From Heyndrickxia coagulans 36D1 (GTDB lineage Bacteria; Bacillota; Bacilli; Bacillales; Bacillaceae_C), in assembly GCF_000169195.2 (NCBI RefSeq), contig NC_016023.1, forward strand, positions 2,852,001-2,916,000: a stretch of 64,000 nt of DNA. The letters run 5' to 3'. Each line of letters opens with the position of its first letter. Within the stretch, counting starts at the first letter, position 1. The notes under the pieces were generated by a model, which saw only the letters and a program-made list of their open reading frames with translations, made no database searches and was not told the DNA's origin. Made by a program: the position numbers and the translations under genes. This document shows, piece by piece, positions 19,527 through 27,575 of this stretch.

Positions 19527-21188
19527 ATGAAGCAAGTGCGAAAAAGGCTTGGCGATTTATTGGTGGATGCAGGATTAATTACAGCAGAACAGCTGGAACA
19601 GGTGCTGAAGGAAAAGGGGGCGGGCCAAAAACTGGGCGATGCGCTTCTTCAGCGTGGGCTGATTACCGAGCAGCAGCTCATTGAAGCGCTCGAATTCCAG
19701 CTCGGCATCCCGCACATCAGCCTTTTCCGCTATCCTTTTGACCAGAGCATCATGAATCTTGTGCCGAAAGAAATGGCGAAACGAAATCTTCTCATTCCGC
19801 TCAAAAAAGACGGGGATAAACTGTTTGTCGCAATGGCGGACCCGATGGATTTTAATGCGATCGATGACTTGCGGCTATCGACCGGCTTCCGGATTGAACC
19901 GGCGATTGCCTCCAAAGACGATATTTTGCGGGCAATCCATAAGTATTACGACCTGGATGACAATATGGAAGAACTGCTGGACGGCATTGCTGAAAAGGAA
20001 GAGGCAACCGAAACCGCACCCGGGGAAGAAGATTCGCCTGTTGTCCAGCTCGTCAACCAGCTTTTGCAAAATGCCGTCCAAATGCGGGCAAGCGATATCC
20101 ATCTGGACCCGCAGGAAACAAAATACATCGTCCGTTACCGGGTGGACGGAATTTTGCGGACGGAACGGGTGCTGCCGAAATCGATGCAAAGCGTGCTTGT
20201 GGCGCGCATTAAAATTATGGCAAATCTAGATATTACCGAACACCGCATCCCGCAGGACGGGCGTATTAAAATTGACGTCGATTTCCATCCCGTTGATATC
20301 CGGGTATCGACGCTGCCAACCGTATTCGGGGAAAAAATCGTGCTCCGGATTTTGGATCTTTCAACAGCCATCCACGATATCCGCCAGCTCGATTTCAACA
20401 AACTGAATCTCAAGCGTTTTACGCAGTTGATCCACCGCCCGAATGGCATCATTTTGATCACAGGGCCGACCGGTTCCGGGAAGTCATCAACTTTATATGC
20501 GGCCCTAAACCATCTCAATGATGAACAGGTGAATATCATTACGGTGGAAGACCCGGTGGAGTTCCAGATTGAAGGCGTCAACCAAATTCAGGTCAATCCG
20601 GCGGTCGGGATGACGTTCGGCAAAGGGCTGCGCGCGATTTTGCGGCAGGATCCGAATATTATCATGGTCGGGGAAATCCGCGACAAGGAAACGGCTGAAA
20701 TTGCTATCCGCGCTTCCCTCACCGGCCATCTTGTCTTAAGTACGCTGCATACCAATGATGCGCTCGGCACAATTACAAGATTAATAGACATGGGCGTTGA
20801 GCCGTTTCTCGTTGCCACCTCACTCAGTGGCGTCGTGTCGCAGCGGCTCGTTCGCAAAGTGTGCCGCGACTGCGCAGAAGAACAGGTGCCGACAAAACGG
20901 GAAATAGAAATTTTTAAAAAACGCGGCATCAAAATTGAGAAAATCATTCGCGGCCGAGGATGCGGAAACTGCAACATGACCGGATACAAAGGACGGATGG
21001 CGATCCAGGAACTGCTGATGATCAATGAAAACATCCGGCGTGGGATTATGAACGGGGAACCTTTATCCAAATTAAGGGAATATGCGATCCAAAATAAAAC
21101 GATTTTTCTGCTCGATGACGGATTACTAAAGGTAAAGCAGGGGCTGACAACGACCGAAGAAGTGTTGCGCGTCGCCCTACCGGAGTAG
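19527..21188 (+). CDS. pilB: PilB/GspE-type pilus extension ATPase
   Basis: Hexameric ATPase that powers pilus assembly at the inner face of the membrane. 553 residues. An N-terminal MshEN-like domain (RLGDLLVDAGLITAEQLEQV) comes first. Walker A GPTGSGKSSTLYAAL lies near residue 313, Asp box VNIITVEDPVEFQIEG, Walker B DPNIIMVGEIRD, and His box LSTLHTNDALGTITRL. A tetracysteine zinc site (VCRDCAEE ... GCGNCN) marks extension rather than retraction ATPases. The start ATG follows GGGGGA. It ends 9 bases before pilT. Confidence 0.95.
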   Translation: MKQVRKRLGDLLVDAGLITAEQLEQVLKEKGAGQKLGDALLQRGLITEQQLIEALEFQLGIPHISLFRYPFDQSIMNLVPKEMAKRNLLIPLKKDGDKLFVAMADPMDFNAIDDLRLSTGFRIEPAIASKDDILRAIHKYYDLDDNMEELLDGIAEKEEATETAPGEEDSPVVQLVNQLLQNAVQMRASDIHLDPQETKYIVRYRVDGILRTERVLPKSMQSVLVARIKIMANLDITEHRIPQDGRIKIDVDFHPVDIRVSTLPTVFGEKIVLRILDLSTAIHDIRQLDFNKLNLKRFTQLIHRPNGIILITGPTGSGKSSTLYAALNHLNDEQVNIITVEDPVEFQIEGVNQIQVNPAVGMTFGKGLRAILRQDPNIIMVGEIRDKETAEIAIRASLTGHLVLSTLHTNDALGTITRLIDMGVEPFLVATSLSGVVSQRLVRKVCRDCAEEQVPTKREIEIFKKRGIKIEKIIRGRGCGNCNMTGYKGRMAIQELLMINENIRRGIMNGEPLSKLREYAIQNKTIFLLDDGLLKVKQGLTTTEEVLRVALPE

Positions 21189-21197
21189 GTGAAAGGA

Positions 21198-22250
21198 ATG
21201 AAGGAAAAAATTGAATACTTGCTTCGCTCAGCATTTGAACTGAAAGCATCGGATCTTCACTTATCCGTTGGCGTGCCGCCGATTCTGCGTTTAAACGGCC
21301 AACTGAAACGTTACGGAAAAGAAGTGATGACGCCGCAATTGACGGAAGGAATGGCAAAAGCGATCATTTCCGATACCATGTGGCCGGTTTTCCAGGAACG
21401 CGGGGAGCTTGATTTTTCTTACGGCATCCCGGGCGTATCCCGTTTCCGGATCAATGTGTACCGGCAGCGCAACTGCGTGTCGCTGGCGATCCGTGTTGTC
21501 CCGACTACGATCCCGACAGTTGAAGAACTGCATTTGCCGCCTGTATTGTATGCATTCACGGAAAAACCGCATGGCTTAGTGCTGGTAACAGGGCCGACCG
21601 GAAGCGGAAAGTCGACGACTCTCGCTGCCATGATCGACCATATGAACAAAACGCTGCACAAACATATTATTACGCTTGAAGACCCGATTGAGTATTTACA
21701 TAAACATCAAAAATGCATCATTGACCAGCGTGAAGTCGGGTTTGACACGCAAAACTTTGCGAACGGCCTTCGCGCGGCACTCAGGCAGGACCCGGACGTG
21801 ATTTTAGTCGGGGAAATGCGCGATCTCGAAACGATCCATATAGCGATTACGGCAGCGGAAACCGGGCACCTTGTCCTCGGTACGCTGCACACATCGGGCG
21901 CGCCGTCGACGATTGACCGGATCATTGACGTTTTTCCGCCGTCCCAGCAGGCGCAAATCCGCATCCAGCTGGCAAATGTTTTAGTTGGAATTATTTCACA
22001 GCGCCTCTTTCCGACAGCCGACAACAAAGGGCGGAGGGCGGCCACGGAAGTGCTCGTCAACAACGCGGCCATTGCCAATCTGATCCGCAATGAGAAAGTT
22101 CACCAGATCGTGAATGTCCTGCAGACGAGCCGCGCACTCGGGATGCACACGCTTGAAACCGATGTGAAGGAATTGCTTGCAGCGGGCGCGATTTCCAAAG
22201 AAGCGGCGGAACCTTATTTACAGGAGATTGTCCAAAATGCCACGATTTAA
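21198..22250 (+). CDS. pilT: PilT pilus retraction ATPase
   Basis: 350 residues from the ATG at 21198, preceded by AGGTGA at 5-base spacing; the in-frame GTG at 21189 is less likely. PilT disassembles the pilus and drives retraction. Features are ELKASDLHLSVGVPPILRLNG, Walker A GPTGSGKSTTLAAMI (near residue 132), Walker B DPDVILVGEMRDLETI, and the PilT signature AAETGHLVLGTLHTSGA. It lacks the cysteine zinc site of PilB. B. subtilis ComG has no PilT, so this pilus should be retractable. Confidence 0.95.
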   Translation: MKEKIEYLLRSAFELKASDLHLSVGVPPILRLNGQLKRYGKEVMTPQLTEGMAKAIISDTMWPVFQERGELDFSYGIPGVSRFRINVYRQRNCVSLAIRVVPTTIPTVEELHLPPVLYAFTEKPHGLVLVTGPTGSGKSTTLAAMIDHMNKTLHKHIITLEDPIEYLHKHQKCIIDQREVGFDTQNFANGLRAALRQDPDVILVGEMRDLETIHIAITAAETGHLVLGTLHTSGAPSTIDRIIDVFPPSQQAQIRIQLANVLVGIISQRLFPTADNKGRRAATEVLVNNAAIANLIRNEKVHQIVNVLQTSRALGMHTLETDVKELLAAGAISKEAAEPYLQEIVQNATI

Positions 22251-23442
22251 GTACGAGGGAAGGACAAAAGCCGGGAAGAAAAACGGCGTCGTCACGGCCG
22301 AATCGAAACGGGAGGCGCTGGTAAAGCTGCGCGGGCAAGGCGTCCGCGTGCTCCAAATCAATGAGATGCCGGAAACGTTAATGACGATGGAAATCAGTCT
22401 CGGCGGCAGGGTGAAACTGCAGGATTTTGTCATTTTCCTCCGCCAGTTTTCAACACTGCTGAAAGCCGGCGTAACCGTCGTCGATTCTACAAACATACTT
22501 GCCAGCCAGACGAGCAGCAAAACATTAAAGAAAACGCTTTTGGCCGTTGAGGAAGATTTGCGTGGCGGGATTCCGCTTTCCCAGGCGGCCGCAAAACATA
22601 AAAAAGTGTTTACCCCGATGTTCATTAATATGGTTTATGCCGGTGAAGCGGGCGGCAATCTTGACGGTACATTGGAAAGGCTCGCAACCTACTACGAAAA
22701 GCAGCACCGCACAAGGCAAAAGGTAAGGTCGGCGCTGACGTATCCGGCTTTTGTCGGGGTGATGGCGATTGTTGTCGTCATTTTTATGCTTGTAAAAATC
22801 GTCCCGACCTTTGTATCGATGCTCAAAAACTATAAAGCCAGCCTGCCTGCGGTTACGCGCCTTGTTTTGTCGGCAAGCGGGTTTATGCAGCACTACTGGT
22901 GGCTCGTCGTGCTGATTTTGATCGGGGTGTACGTGCTGCTGGTCGTTTTGCGCAAAAACAAAACGAGTAAATTTTATTTGGACTATGCGATGCTCAAATT
23001 CCCGATTTTCGGCAAACTCGTCCAAAAATCGATCATTGCCCGGATGACGCGGACATTGAGCTCGTTGTTTTCCAGTTCCGTGCCGATTTTACAGGCATTG
23101 TCGATCGTGGAGGCAATCGTCGAAAACGAAGTGATGACAAAAGTGCTCCGCCAGGCCCGCGATGCGCTGGAAAAAGGGCAGTCGATGACAGAACCGATGC
23201 GGCGCCACTGGGTCTTTCCGCCGCTTGTCACGCAGATGATTGCGATTGGTGAGGAAACCGGTGCGCTGGACGCCATGCTTGGTAAAGTCGCTGACTTTTA
23301 CGAGGCCGAAGTAGAAGCCGCTACCGACCAGATCAAAGCGCTGATTGAGCCGTTTATGATCGTCGTGCTCGCAGCCGTTGTCGGCACGATCATTGCCGCG
23401 ATTATGATACCAATGTTCGAAATTTATAATAATGTTCAATAA
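22237..23442 (+). CDS. pilC: PilC/GspF-type inner-membrane platform protein
   Basis: 401 residues from the ATG at 22237 (CAGGAGA upstream). It overlaps pilT by 14 bases. Two T2SSF domains are visible: LQDFVIFLRQFSTLLKAGVT and SIIARMTRTLSSLFSSSVPI. Membrane spans occur near VGVMAIVVVIFMLVKIVPTF, WLVVLILIGVYVLLVVL and the C-terminal MIVVLAAVVGTIIAAIMI. It anchors the ATPases and passes pilin into the fibre. Confidence 0.95.
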   Translation: MPRFKYEGRTKAGKKNGVVTAESKREALVKLRGQGVRVLQINEMPETLMTMEISLGGRVKLQDFVIFLRQFSTLLKAGVTVVDSTNILASQTSSKTLKKTLLAVEEDLRGGIPLSQAAAKHKKVFTPMFINMVYAGEAGGNLDGTLERLATYYEKQHRTRQKVRSALTYPAFVGVMAIVVVIFMLVKIVPTFVSMLKNYKASLPAVTRLVLSASGFMQHYWWLVVLILIGVYVLLVVLRKNKTSKFYLDYAMLKFPIFGKLVQKSIIARMTRTLSSLFSSSVPILQALSIVEAIVENEVMTKVLRQARDALEKGQSMTEPMRRHWVFPPLVTQMIAIGEETGALDAMLGKVADFYEAEVEAATDQIKALIEPFMIVVLAAVVGTIIAAIMIPMFEIYNNVQ

Positions 23443-23479
23443 ATTGATCAAAAAAAGGTAGGATTATGCAACACAACCA

Positions 23480-23487
23480 TGTATAAT
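23480..23487 (+). promoter_or_regulatory. Possible promoter for the main pilin gene
   Basis: A perfect TATAAT (23482-23487) preceded by TG stands 38 bases before the pilin start, in the 82-base gap after pilC. No good -35 is visible. A separate promoter would allow the high pilin output that a fibre needs. Confidence 0.4.
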
Positions 23488-23524
23488 ATAGGTAAAAAGT
23501 TCTAGGACATTAGGAGGAGAAACG

Positions 23525-23947
23525 ATGTTACACAAGAAAAGAAAGTTATTGAAAAATCAAAAGGGCTTTACGTTGATTGAACTGTTGGCAGTTATTGTCA
23601 TTTTGGCCATTATTGCAGCGATTGCGATCCCGGCGATTGGACACATTATTAAGAATTCTCATATTGATGGGGATAAATCAGATGCAGTTCAAGTAATAAA
23701 TGCAGCGAAATTATATGTTTCACAAAAAGGAATACCAAGTGAAGCTTTAAGCATCACTGAATTGGATCCATACTTAGATGATGAGGTTAATCTTTCTGAA
23801 ATTAGTGTGTCTGTTACAGAAGATGAAACAACAGGAAAAGTTACTTATGCTTTAACGGCTAATGGGAAATATGTTACGTTTAAAAATGCTACGTTAACTG
23901 ATATTAACAATTCGCCTAAAGGTGCTACTGAAGTACCTAAAAAATAA
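23525..23947 (+). CDS. Major type IV pilin (ComGC/PilA-like)
   Basis: 140 residues. The leader LKNQKG^FTLIELLAVIVIL has Gly14 at the cut and Glu5 of the mature protein, followed by IIAAIAIPAIG. The soluble part is short and has no cysteine pair. AGGAGG precedes the ATG by 7 bases. The gene is clearly A+T-richer than pilC and pilM on either side. Its own candidate promoter and a strong hairpin after it suggest that it is the abundant subunit. Confidence 0.9.
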   Translation: MLHKKRKLLKNQKGFTLIELLAVIVILAIIAAIAIPAIGHIIKNSHIDGDKSDAVQVINAAKLYVSQKGIPSEALSITELDPYLDDEVNLSEISVSVTEDETTGKVTYALTANGKYVTFKNATLTDINNSPKGATEVPKK

Positions 23948-23970
23948 TTTTGAGTAACCCCATCTATTTT

Positions 23971-24012
23971 CCAAGGCCTGCCCTCCGTGCCAGGCCTTGG
24001 TTACTGGTTTTT
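23971..24012 (+). terminator. Strong hairpin after the main pilin gene
   Basis: CCAAGGCCTG (23971-23980) and CAGGCCTTGG (23991-24000) form a perfect 10-bp stem with a 10-base loop. GGTTTTT follows only after 6 more bases, so termination is likely partial. That would give high pilin mRNA and lower pilMNO expression, or protect the pilin mRNA 3' end. Confidence 0.75.
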
Positions 24013-24036
24013 AAGATTGCTATTTAAGGAGCCATC

Positions 24037-25038
24037 ATGATGCCACGCTCATTTTTTCCATCATCGAAAAAAACCGGAAATTTCATTATCAAAGACCATG
24101 TCATTCGTTTTCTCGAATTGAGACAGACTGACCCGCCTGTTGTTGCAAAAATGGGCGAGCGGTATTTGCCGGAAGGACTGATCCGCGGCGGGAAAATTGC
24201 TGATGCCGAGACGCTTGCGATGATCGCTGAAGAATGTCTTGGTGATTGGGGGCTGAAGGGAAAACACCCAGTTCGTTTTGCTGTGCCCGACAATTTTGTT
24301 GTCGTGCGCCAAATTGCTGTTCCGGATGAGATTGCCATGGATGAAATGGAAGGTTATATTACCCTTGAGCTCGGTTCCACCATCCATTTGCCGTTTGACG
24401 ATCCTGTATTTGACTTTGCGCTCCTTGGTGAGTCGAATCAGGAAAAGCAGGTGTTGTTATTTGCTGCGCCCCGGGATGTCGTCGAAGATTATGCCGGTTT
24501 TTTTAACGATATCCGCCTGAGCCCGGTTGCTGCCGATATTTCCCCGCTATGCGCCTACCGGTCTTTTTATCATTTGAATACACTGAATGCGATGGACCAT
24601 CTGCTCCTTCTCCAGTTTGATTTATCCATGGTCAATGCGACCATTTTCCACCGGCATTTCCCGCTGCTTGCCAGGGAGCTTGAAGTCGATATTCCGCTTT
24701 CCAAATGGGAGACGGAGACCAATGCTTTTGGCGAAAAAAAGTACCGCTGGCCGGAAGACGATCCACTGCTCCGCTACCAGACGGAAAATATTTATAAAGA
24801 GCTGGACAGAATCATGAATTATTACCAGTTTTCGATCCGGAAAGGGCAGGATGCGGTCAATCAAATTTTGCTGAACGGCGATTATCCGTATTTGCCCGAG
24901 GTTGCGGACAATCTTGCGGAGCAGTTTGGCCTGTCGGTCAAGATGATCGAAACGGAAAAAGTATCTTCCACAACCGGGCAGCCGTTTCCCGCCCGCTTTG
25001 CGCCTGTTTTGGGCCTTGCACTGAAAGAGGTGAAATAA
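24037..25038 (+). CDS. pilM: PilM-like actin-fold pilus assembly protein
   Basis: 333 residues. AAGGAG lies 6 bases before the ATG. It has an FtsA/actin-like layout: FIIKDHVIRFLEL, VRFAVPDNFVVVRQIAVPD, EMEGYITLELGSTIHLPF and DHLLLLQFDLSMVNATIF. PilM is cytoplasmic, binds the PilN N-terminus and links to the ATPase. The pilN start follows its stop codon directly (TAAATG). Confidence 0.88.
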   Translation: MMPRSFFPSSKKTGNFIIKDHVIRFLELRQTDPPVVAKMGERYLPEGLIRGGKIADAETLAMIAEECLGDWGLKGKHPVRFAVPDNFVVVRQIAVPDEIAMDEMEGYITLELGSTIHLPFDDPVFDFALLGESNQEKQVLLFAAPRDVVEDYAGFFNDIRLSPVAADISPLCAYRSFYHLNTLNAMDHLLLLQFDLSMVNATIFHRHFPLLARELEVDIPLSKWETETNAFGEKKYRWPEDDPLLRYQTENIYKELDRIMNYYQFSIRKGQDAVNQILLNGDYPYLPEVADNLAEQFGLSVKMIETEKVSSTTGQPFPARFAPVLGLALKEVK

Positions 25039-25887
25039 ATGCTCGTCGAGATTAACCTGCTGCCGAAAAAAGAACCGAAAAATATCGCGCTGCTCTTTTG
25101 GGGCGGGATACTGGCCGGTGCAGCCGCCATTTTTGTCATCATCTTCTTTATCGCGCTCCATCAGACAAAACAGGATCTTGCTGCCGTTAATCAGCAAATC
25201 AAACAGACGGAAGCGCTCCAGGCCGCTGAACAGGCAGCACAAAAAAGCAATGCGGACATACAGGATTTTAAAAAGCTCTCGTCCGCCGTTAAATGGGCAA
25301 GCGATACGCCGGTCAAGACGGTGCCGGTATTGGACAAGCTTACTAAACTTTTGCCGGAATACGGCTATATCACGGACTTTTCCTGCAGTAGCACGGGCGC
25401 GAATGTGACCGTCCAGTTTGATGCGTCCGATGAAGCGGTTTACTTCTTAAAACGGCTGAATGACAGTCCGTATTTCAGCGGCGCCGTCTTAAACAGCATC
25501 AAAGTAAATACGGAAACGGCCAGCGCTTCTTCAAGCGGCACATCCGATGCTGCAACCGGCTCAGCTGCGGGAACGGGCACAACATCCGGCACTTCCAAAA
25601 CGGCAAGCAGCACATCTTCCGGATCAGATGCGTCCAAAACGGCCGGCGAATCTTCTTCGGGAACGTCTAAAACCGGTTCCTCTTCCACATCTGCTGCATC
25701 CAAAACGGCCGGTGAAACAAAGGGGGGCGGTTCCTCTTCCGAACCGGGTGCAACAGGTGGCACAGCCGGCGCGGATACTGCAGCAACCGGTGAAGCAGAG
25801 GGTGTAACGGTTTATGAAGCGACATATACGATCCAGCTCAATCAAACTGCACTCAATGCCGCTAGCAAAAAGGAGGAACAGCAATGA
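25039..25887 (+). CDS. pilN: PilN-like inner-membrane alignment protein
   Basis: 282 residues. It opens with the PilN signature MLVEINLLPKKEP, which binds PilM, then one membrane span (GGILAGAAAIFVIIFFIAL) and a periplasm-side coiled coil. About 95 residues of Ser/Thr/Gly-rich linker (GTSKTASSTSSGSDASKTAG) interrupt the C-terminal part. The linker is unusual in length for PilN. GAGGTG precedes the ATG. It overlaps pilO by 4 bases. Confidence 0.88.
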   Translation: MLVEINLLPKKEPKNIALLFWGGILAGAAAIFVIIFFIALHQTKQDLAAVNQQIKQTEALQAAEQAAQKSNADIQDFKKLSSAVKWASDTPVKTVPVLDKLTKLLPEYGYITDFSCSSTGANVTVQFDASDEAVYFLKRLNDSPYFSGAVLNSIKVNTETASASSSGTSDAATGSAAGTGTTSGTSKTASSTSSGSDASKTAGESSSGTSKTGSSSTSAASKTAGETKGGGSSSEPGATGGTAGADTAATGEAEGVTVYEATYTIQLNQTALNAASKKEEQQ

Positions 25888-26588
25888 ACCTCCGTTTAAA
25901 CCGGAAACAGCTTTTTATCATGCTTGCCCTCTTTGCCGTTTGCCTTGCCGGCGCATTCGGTTTGTACTGGTTTGTGCTGGCGCCGGCTAAGTCCGAGCTG
26001 GCCGGACAAAAAGCTGCATTGAAATCGGAACAGCAGGTGCTATCCAGCCTGCAGTCAAAAAAACAGCAAAGCCCGGAACTGCAGCTTGGCAATGTTGTCA
26101 GCCTGTTGCGGAAAATCCCGGCAAAACCGCTTGCGGAACAAGTGCTGCTTCAGTTCAGGATGGCAGAGGCCCTTTCCGGCAGCCGGATTACGGAAACAGA
26201 CGCCCAGCAGGACTCTGCCGGTACGTCCGGGAGCGAGGAGGCTACACAAAGCACAACGAGCGGCACCTCATCCGGCACACAGCAAAAAACAGACGTGCTG
26301 CCTGCCGGTGTCAAAAAACTGTCGTATACTTTAAAAGTGGAGTCAGACAGCTACAAGAGCATGAAAACATTTTTACAGACGATTGAAAACTTGCCGCGCA
26401 TTACAGTGATCGAAAGCCTCAATTTCAGTCCGGGGGAAGGAGCGCCTGGATCGAGTGGATTGCAGTACACCGTCACGGTTTCCACTTTTTATTACCCGGC
26501 GTTAAGCCGGTATTCGGACTATTTGCCGGAAATCGACGTGCCGGCAGCGGGACATAAAAGTGACCCGGTCGCAATAAAGGAGCAATAA
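25884..26588 (+). CDS. pilO: PilO-like inner-membrane alignment protein
   Basis: 234 residues: a short cytoplasmic start, one span (LFIMLALFAVCLAGAFGLYW), a coiled coil (KSELAGQKAALKSEQQVLSS) and a ferredoxin-like C-terminal domain with YTLKVESDSYKSMKTFLQ. A Ser/Thr linker like that of PilN (SGSEEATQSTTSGTSSG) is present. It partners PilN in the membrane subcomplex. AGGAGG lies before the ATG inside pilN. Confidence 0.85.
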   Translation: MNLRLNRKQLFIMLALFAVCLAGAFGLYWFVLAPAKSELAGQKAALKSEQQVLSSLQSKKQQSPELQLGNVVSLLRKIPAKPLAEQVLLQFRMAEALSGSRITETDAQQDSAGTSGSEEATQSTTSGTSSGTQQKTDVLPAGVKKLSYTLKVESDSYKSMKTFLQTIENLPRITVIESLNFSPGEGAPGSSGLQYTVTVSTFYYPALSRYSDYLPEIDVPAAGHKSDPVAIKEQ

Positions 26589-26695
26589 GTTTTCGGCATG
26601 TTCATCCTTGCCATTACATATGCTTAATATCGCCCGTTGCTTGCCGGTAGCGAACCAAGAAAATACCTTATGCTGAAAGATCAGAGGGATCAAAC

Positions 26696-27457
26696 ATGCA
26701 TGGATTGTGGACTGCTTATTTTGCGGCACTGGGAATGGTGTTCGGCTCGTTTTATAATGTCATCGGGCTACGCGTGCCGAATCATGAATCGATTATCCGT
26801 CCCGGGTCGCATTGCCCGAAGTGTGGGCACTCGTTAAGCTGGTATGAAAATATACCGGTGTTGTCTTTTCTTGCTTTACGGGGCAGATGCAGAAGCTGCC
26901 GCGCGCCGATCTCCCCGGTCTATCCGGTATTTGAGGCGCTGACCGGGGGCTTGTTTGCCTATTCTTTTTACCGGTTCGGGTGGAGTCCCGAATTTTTGCT
27001 TGCCGTTTTGTTTATTTCACTGCTTGTCATCATTACCGTTTCCGATTTGGCGTATATGCTCATTCCCGATAAAGTGCTGTTTCCTTTTGCAGCCGCCATT
27101 GCCGCCGTCCGGCTTTTTCATCCGGCGTCACCGTGGTGGTCCGCCTGGCTCGGGGCGGTTTTCGGCTTTTGCCTCCTCTACCTCATTGCCTTTTTCACAA
27201 AAGGCGCGATGGGTGGCGGGGACATTAAATTGTTTTTTGTCATCGGGCTTGTGCTCGGCATAGAGAAAACCTTTCTGGCCTTTTTTCTAGCCTGCTTTTT
27301 TGGCGCGCTTTACGGCGTTGGTTTGATGGCTGCCGGCAAATTTAAAAAACGAAAACCGGTGCCGTTCGGGCCGTTTATCGCCATCGGTGCGCTTGCCGCC
27401 TATTTTTTCGGAAACAGCCTTATCGGGATGTATTTGCGCATCTCCGGGCTCGGATAA
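26696..27457 (+). CDS. comC: Prepilin peptidase (PilD/ComC)
   Basis: 253 residues. A membrane aspartyl protease that cuts the prepilin leaders after Gly and may methylate the new N-terminus. It has the N-terminal FGSFYNVIGLRVP, the zinc-type CPKC/CRSC pairs (about residues 40-65), and the catalytic aspartates in ITVSDLAYMLIPDK and GGGDIKL. Multiple spans are visible. It sits at the site where comC lies in B. subtilis (folC-comC-spoIIB), so it probably also processes ComG pseudopilins encoded elsewhere. Confidence 0.95.
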   Translation: MHGLWTAYFAALGMVFGSFYNVIGLRVPNHESIIRPGSHCPKCGHSLSWYENIPVLSFLALRGRCRSCRAPISPVYPVFEALTGGLFAYSFYRFGWSPEFLLAVLFISLLVIITVSDLAYMLIPDKVLFPFAAAIAAVRLFHPASPWWSAWLGAVFGFCLLYLIAFFTKGAMGGGDIKLFFVIGLVLGIEKTFLAFFLACFFGALYGVGLMAAGKFKKRKPVPFGPFIAIGALAAYFFGNSLIGMYLRISGLG

Positions 27458-27495
27458 AATTTGCATAAAATGCCGGAAATCGGCGAATGGTTTTC

Positions 27496-27528
27496 GGACA
27501 AGACGACAAAAGTCTTGTTCTTTTTTTT
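27496..27528 (+). terminator. Terminator of the pilus cluster
   Basis: ACAAGAC (27498-27504) and GTCTTGT (27512-27518) form a stem followed by C and eight T. It separates the prepilin peptidase gene from spoIIB. A candidate extended -10 (TGGTAGCAT, 27537-27545) for spoIIB lies just after it. Confidence 0.85.
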
Positions 27529-27575
27529 GCCGGTTATGGTAGCATGAAGCAAATCGGGCAGGAGAGGTGAAAACA

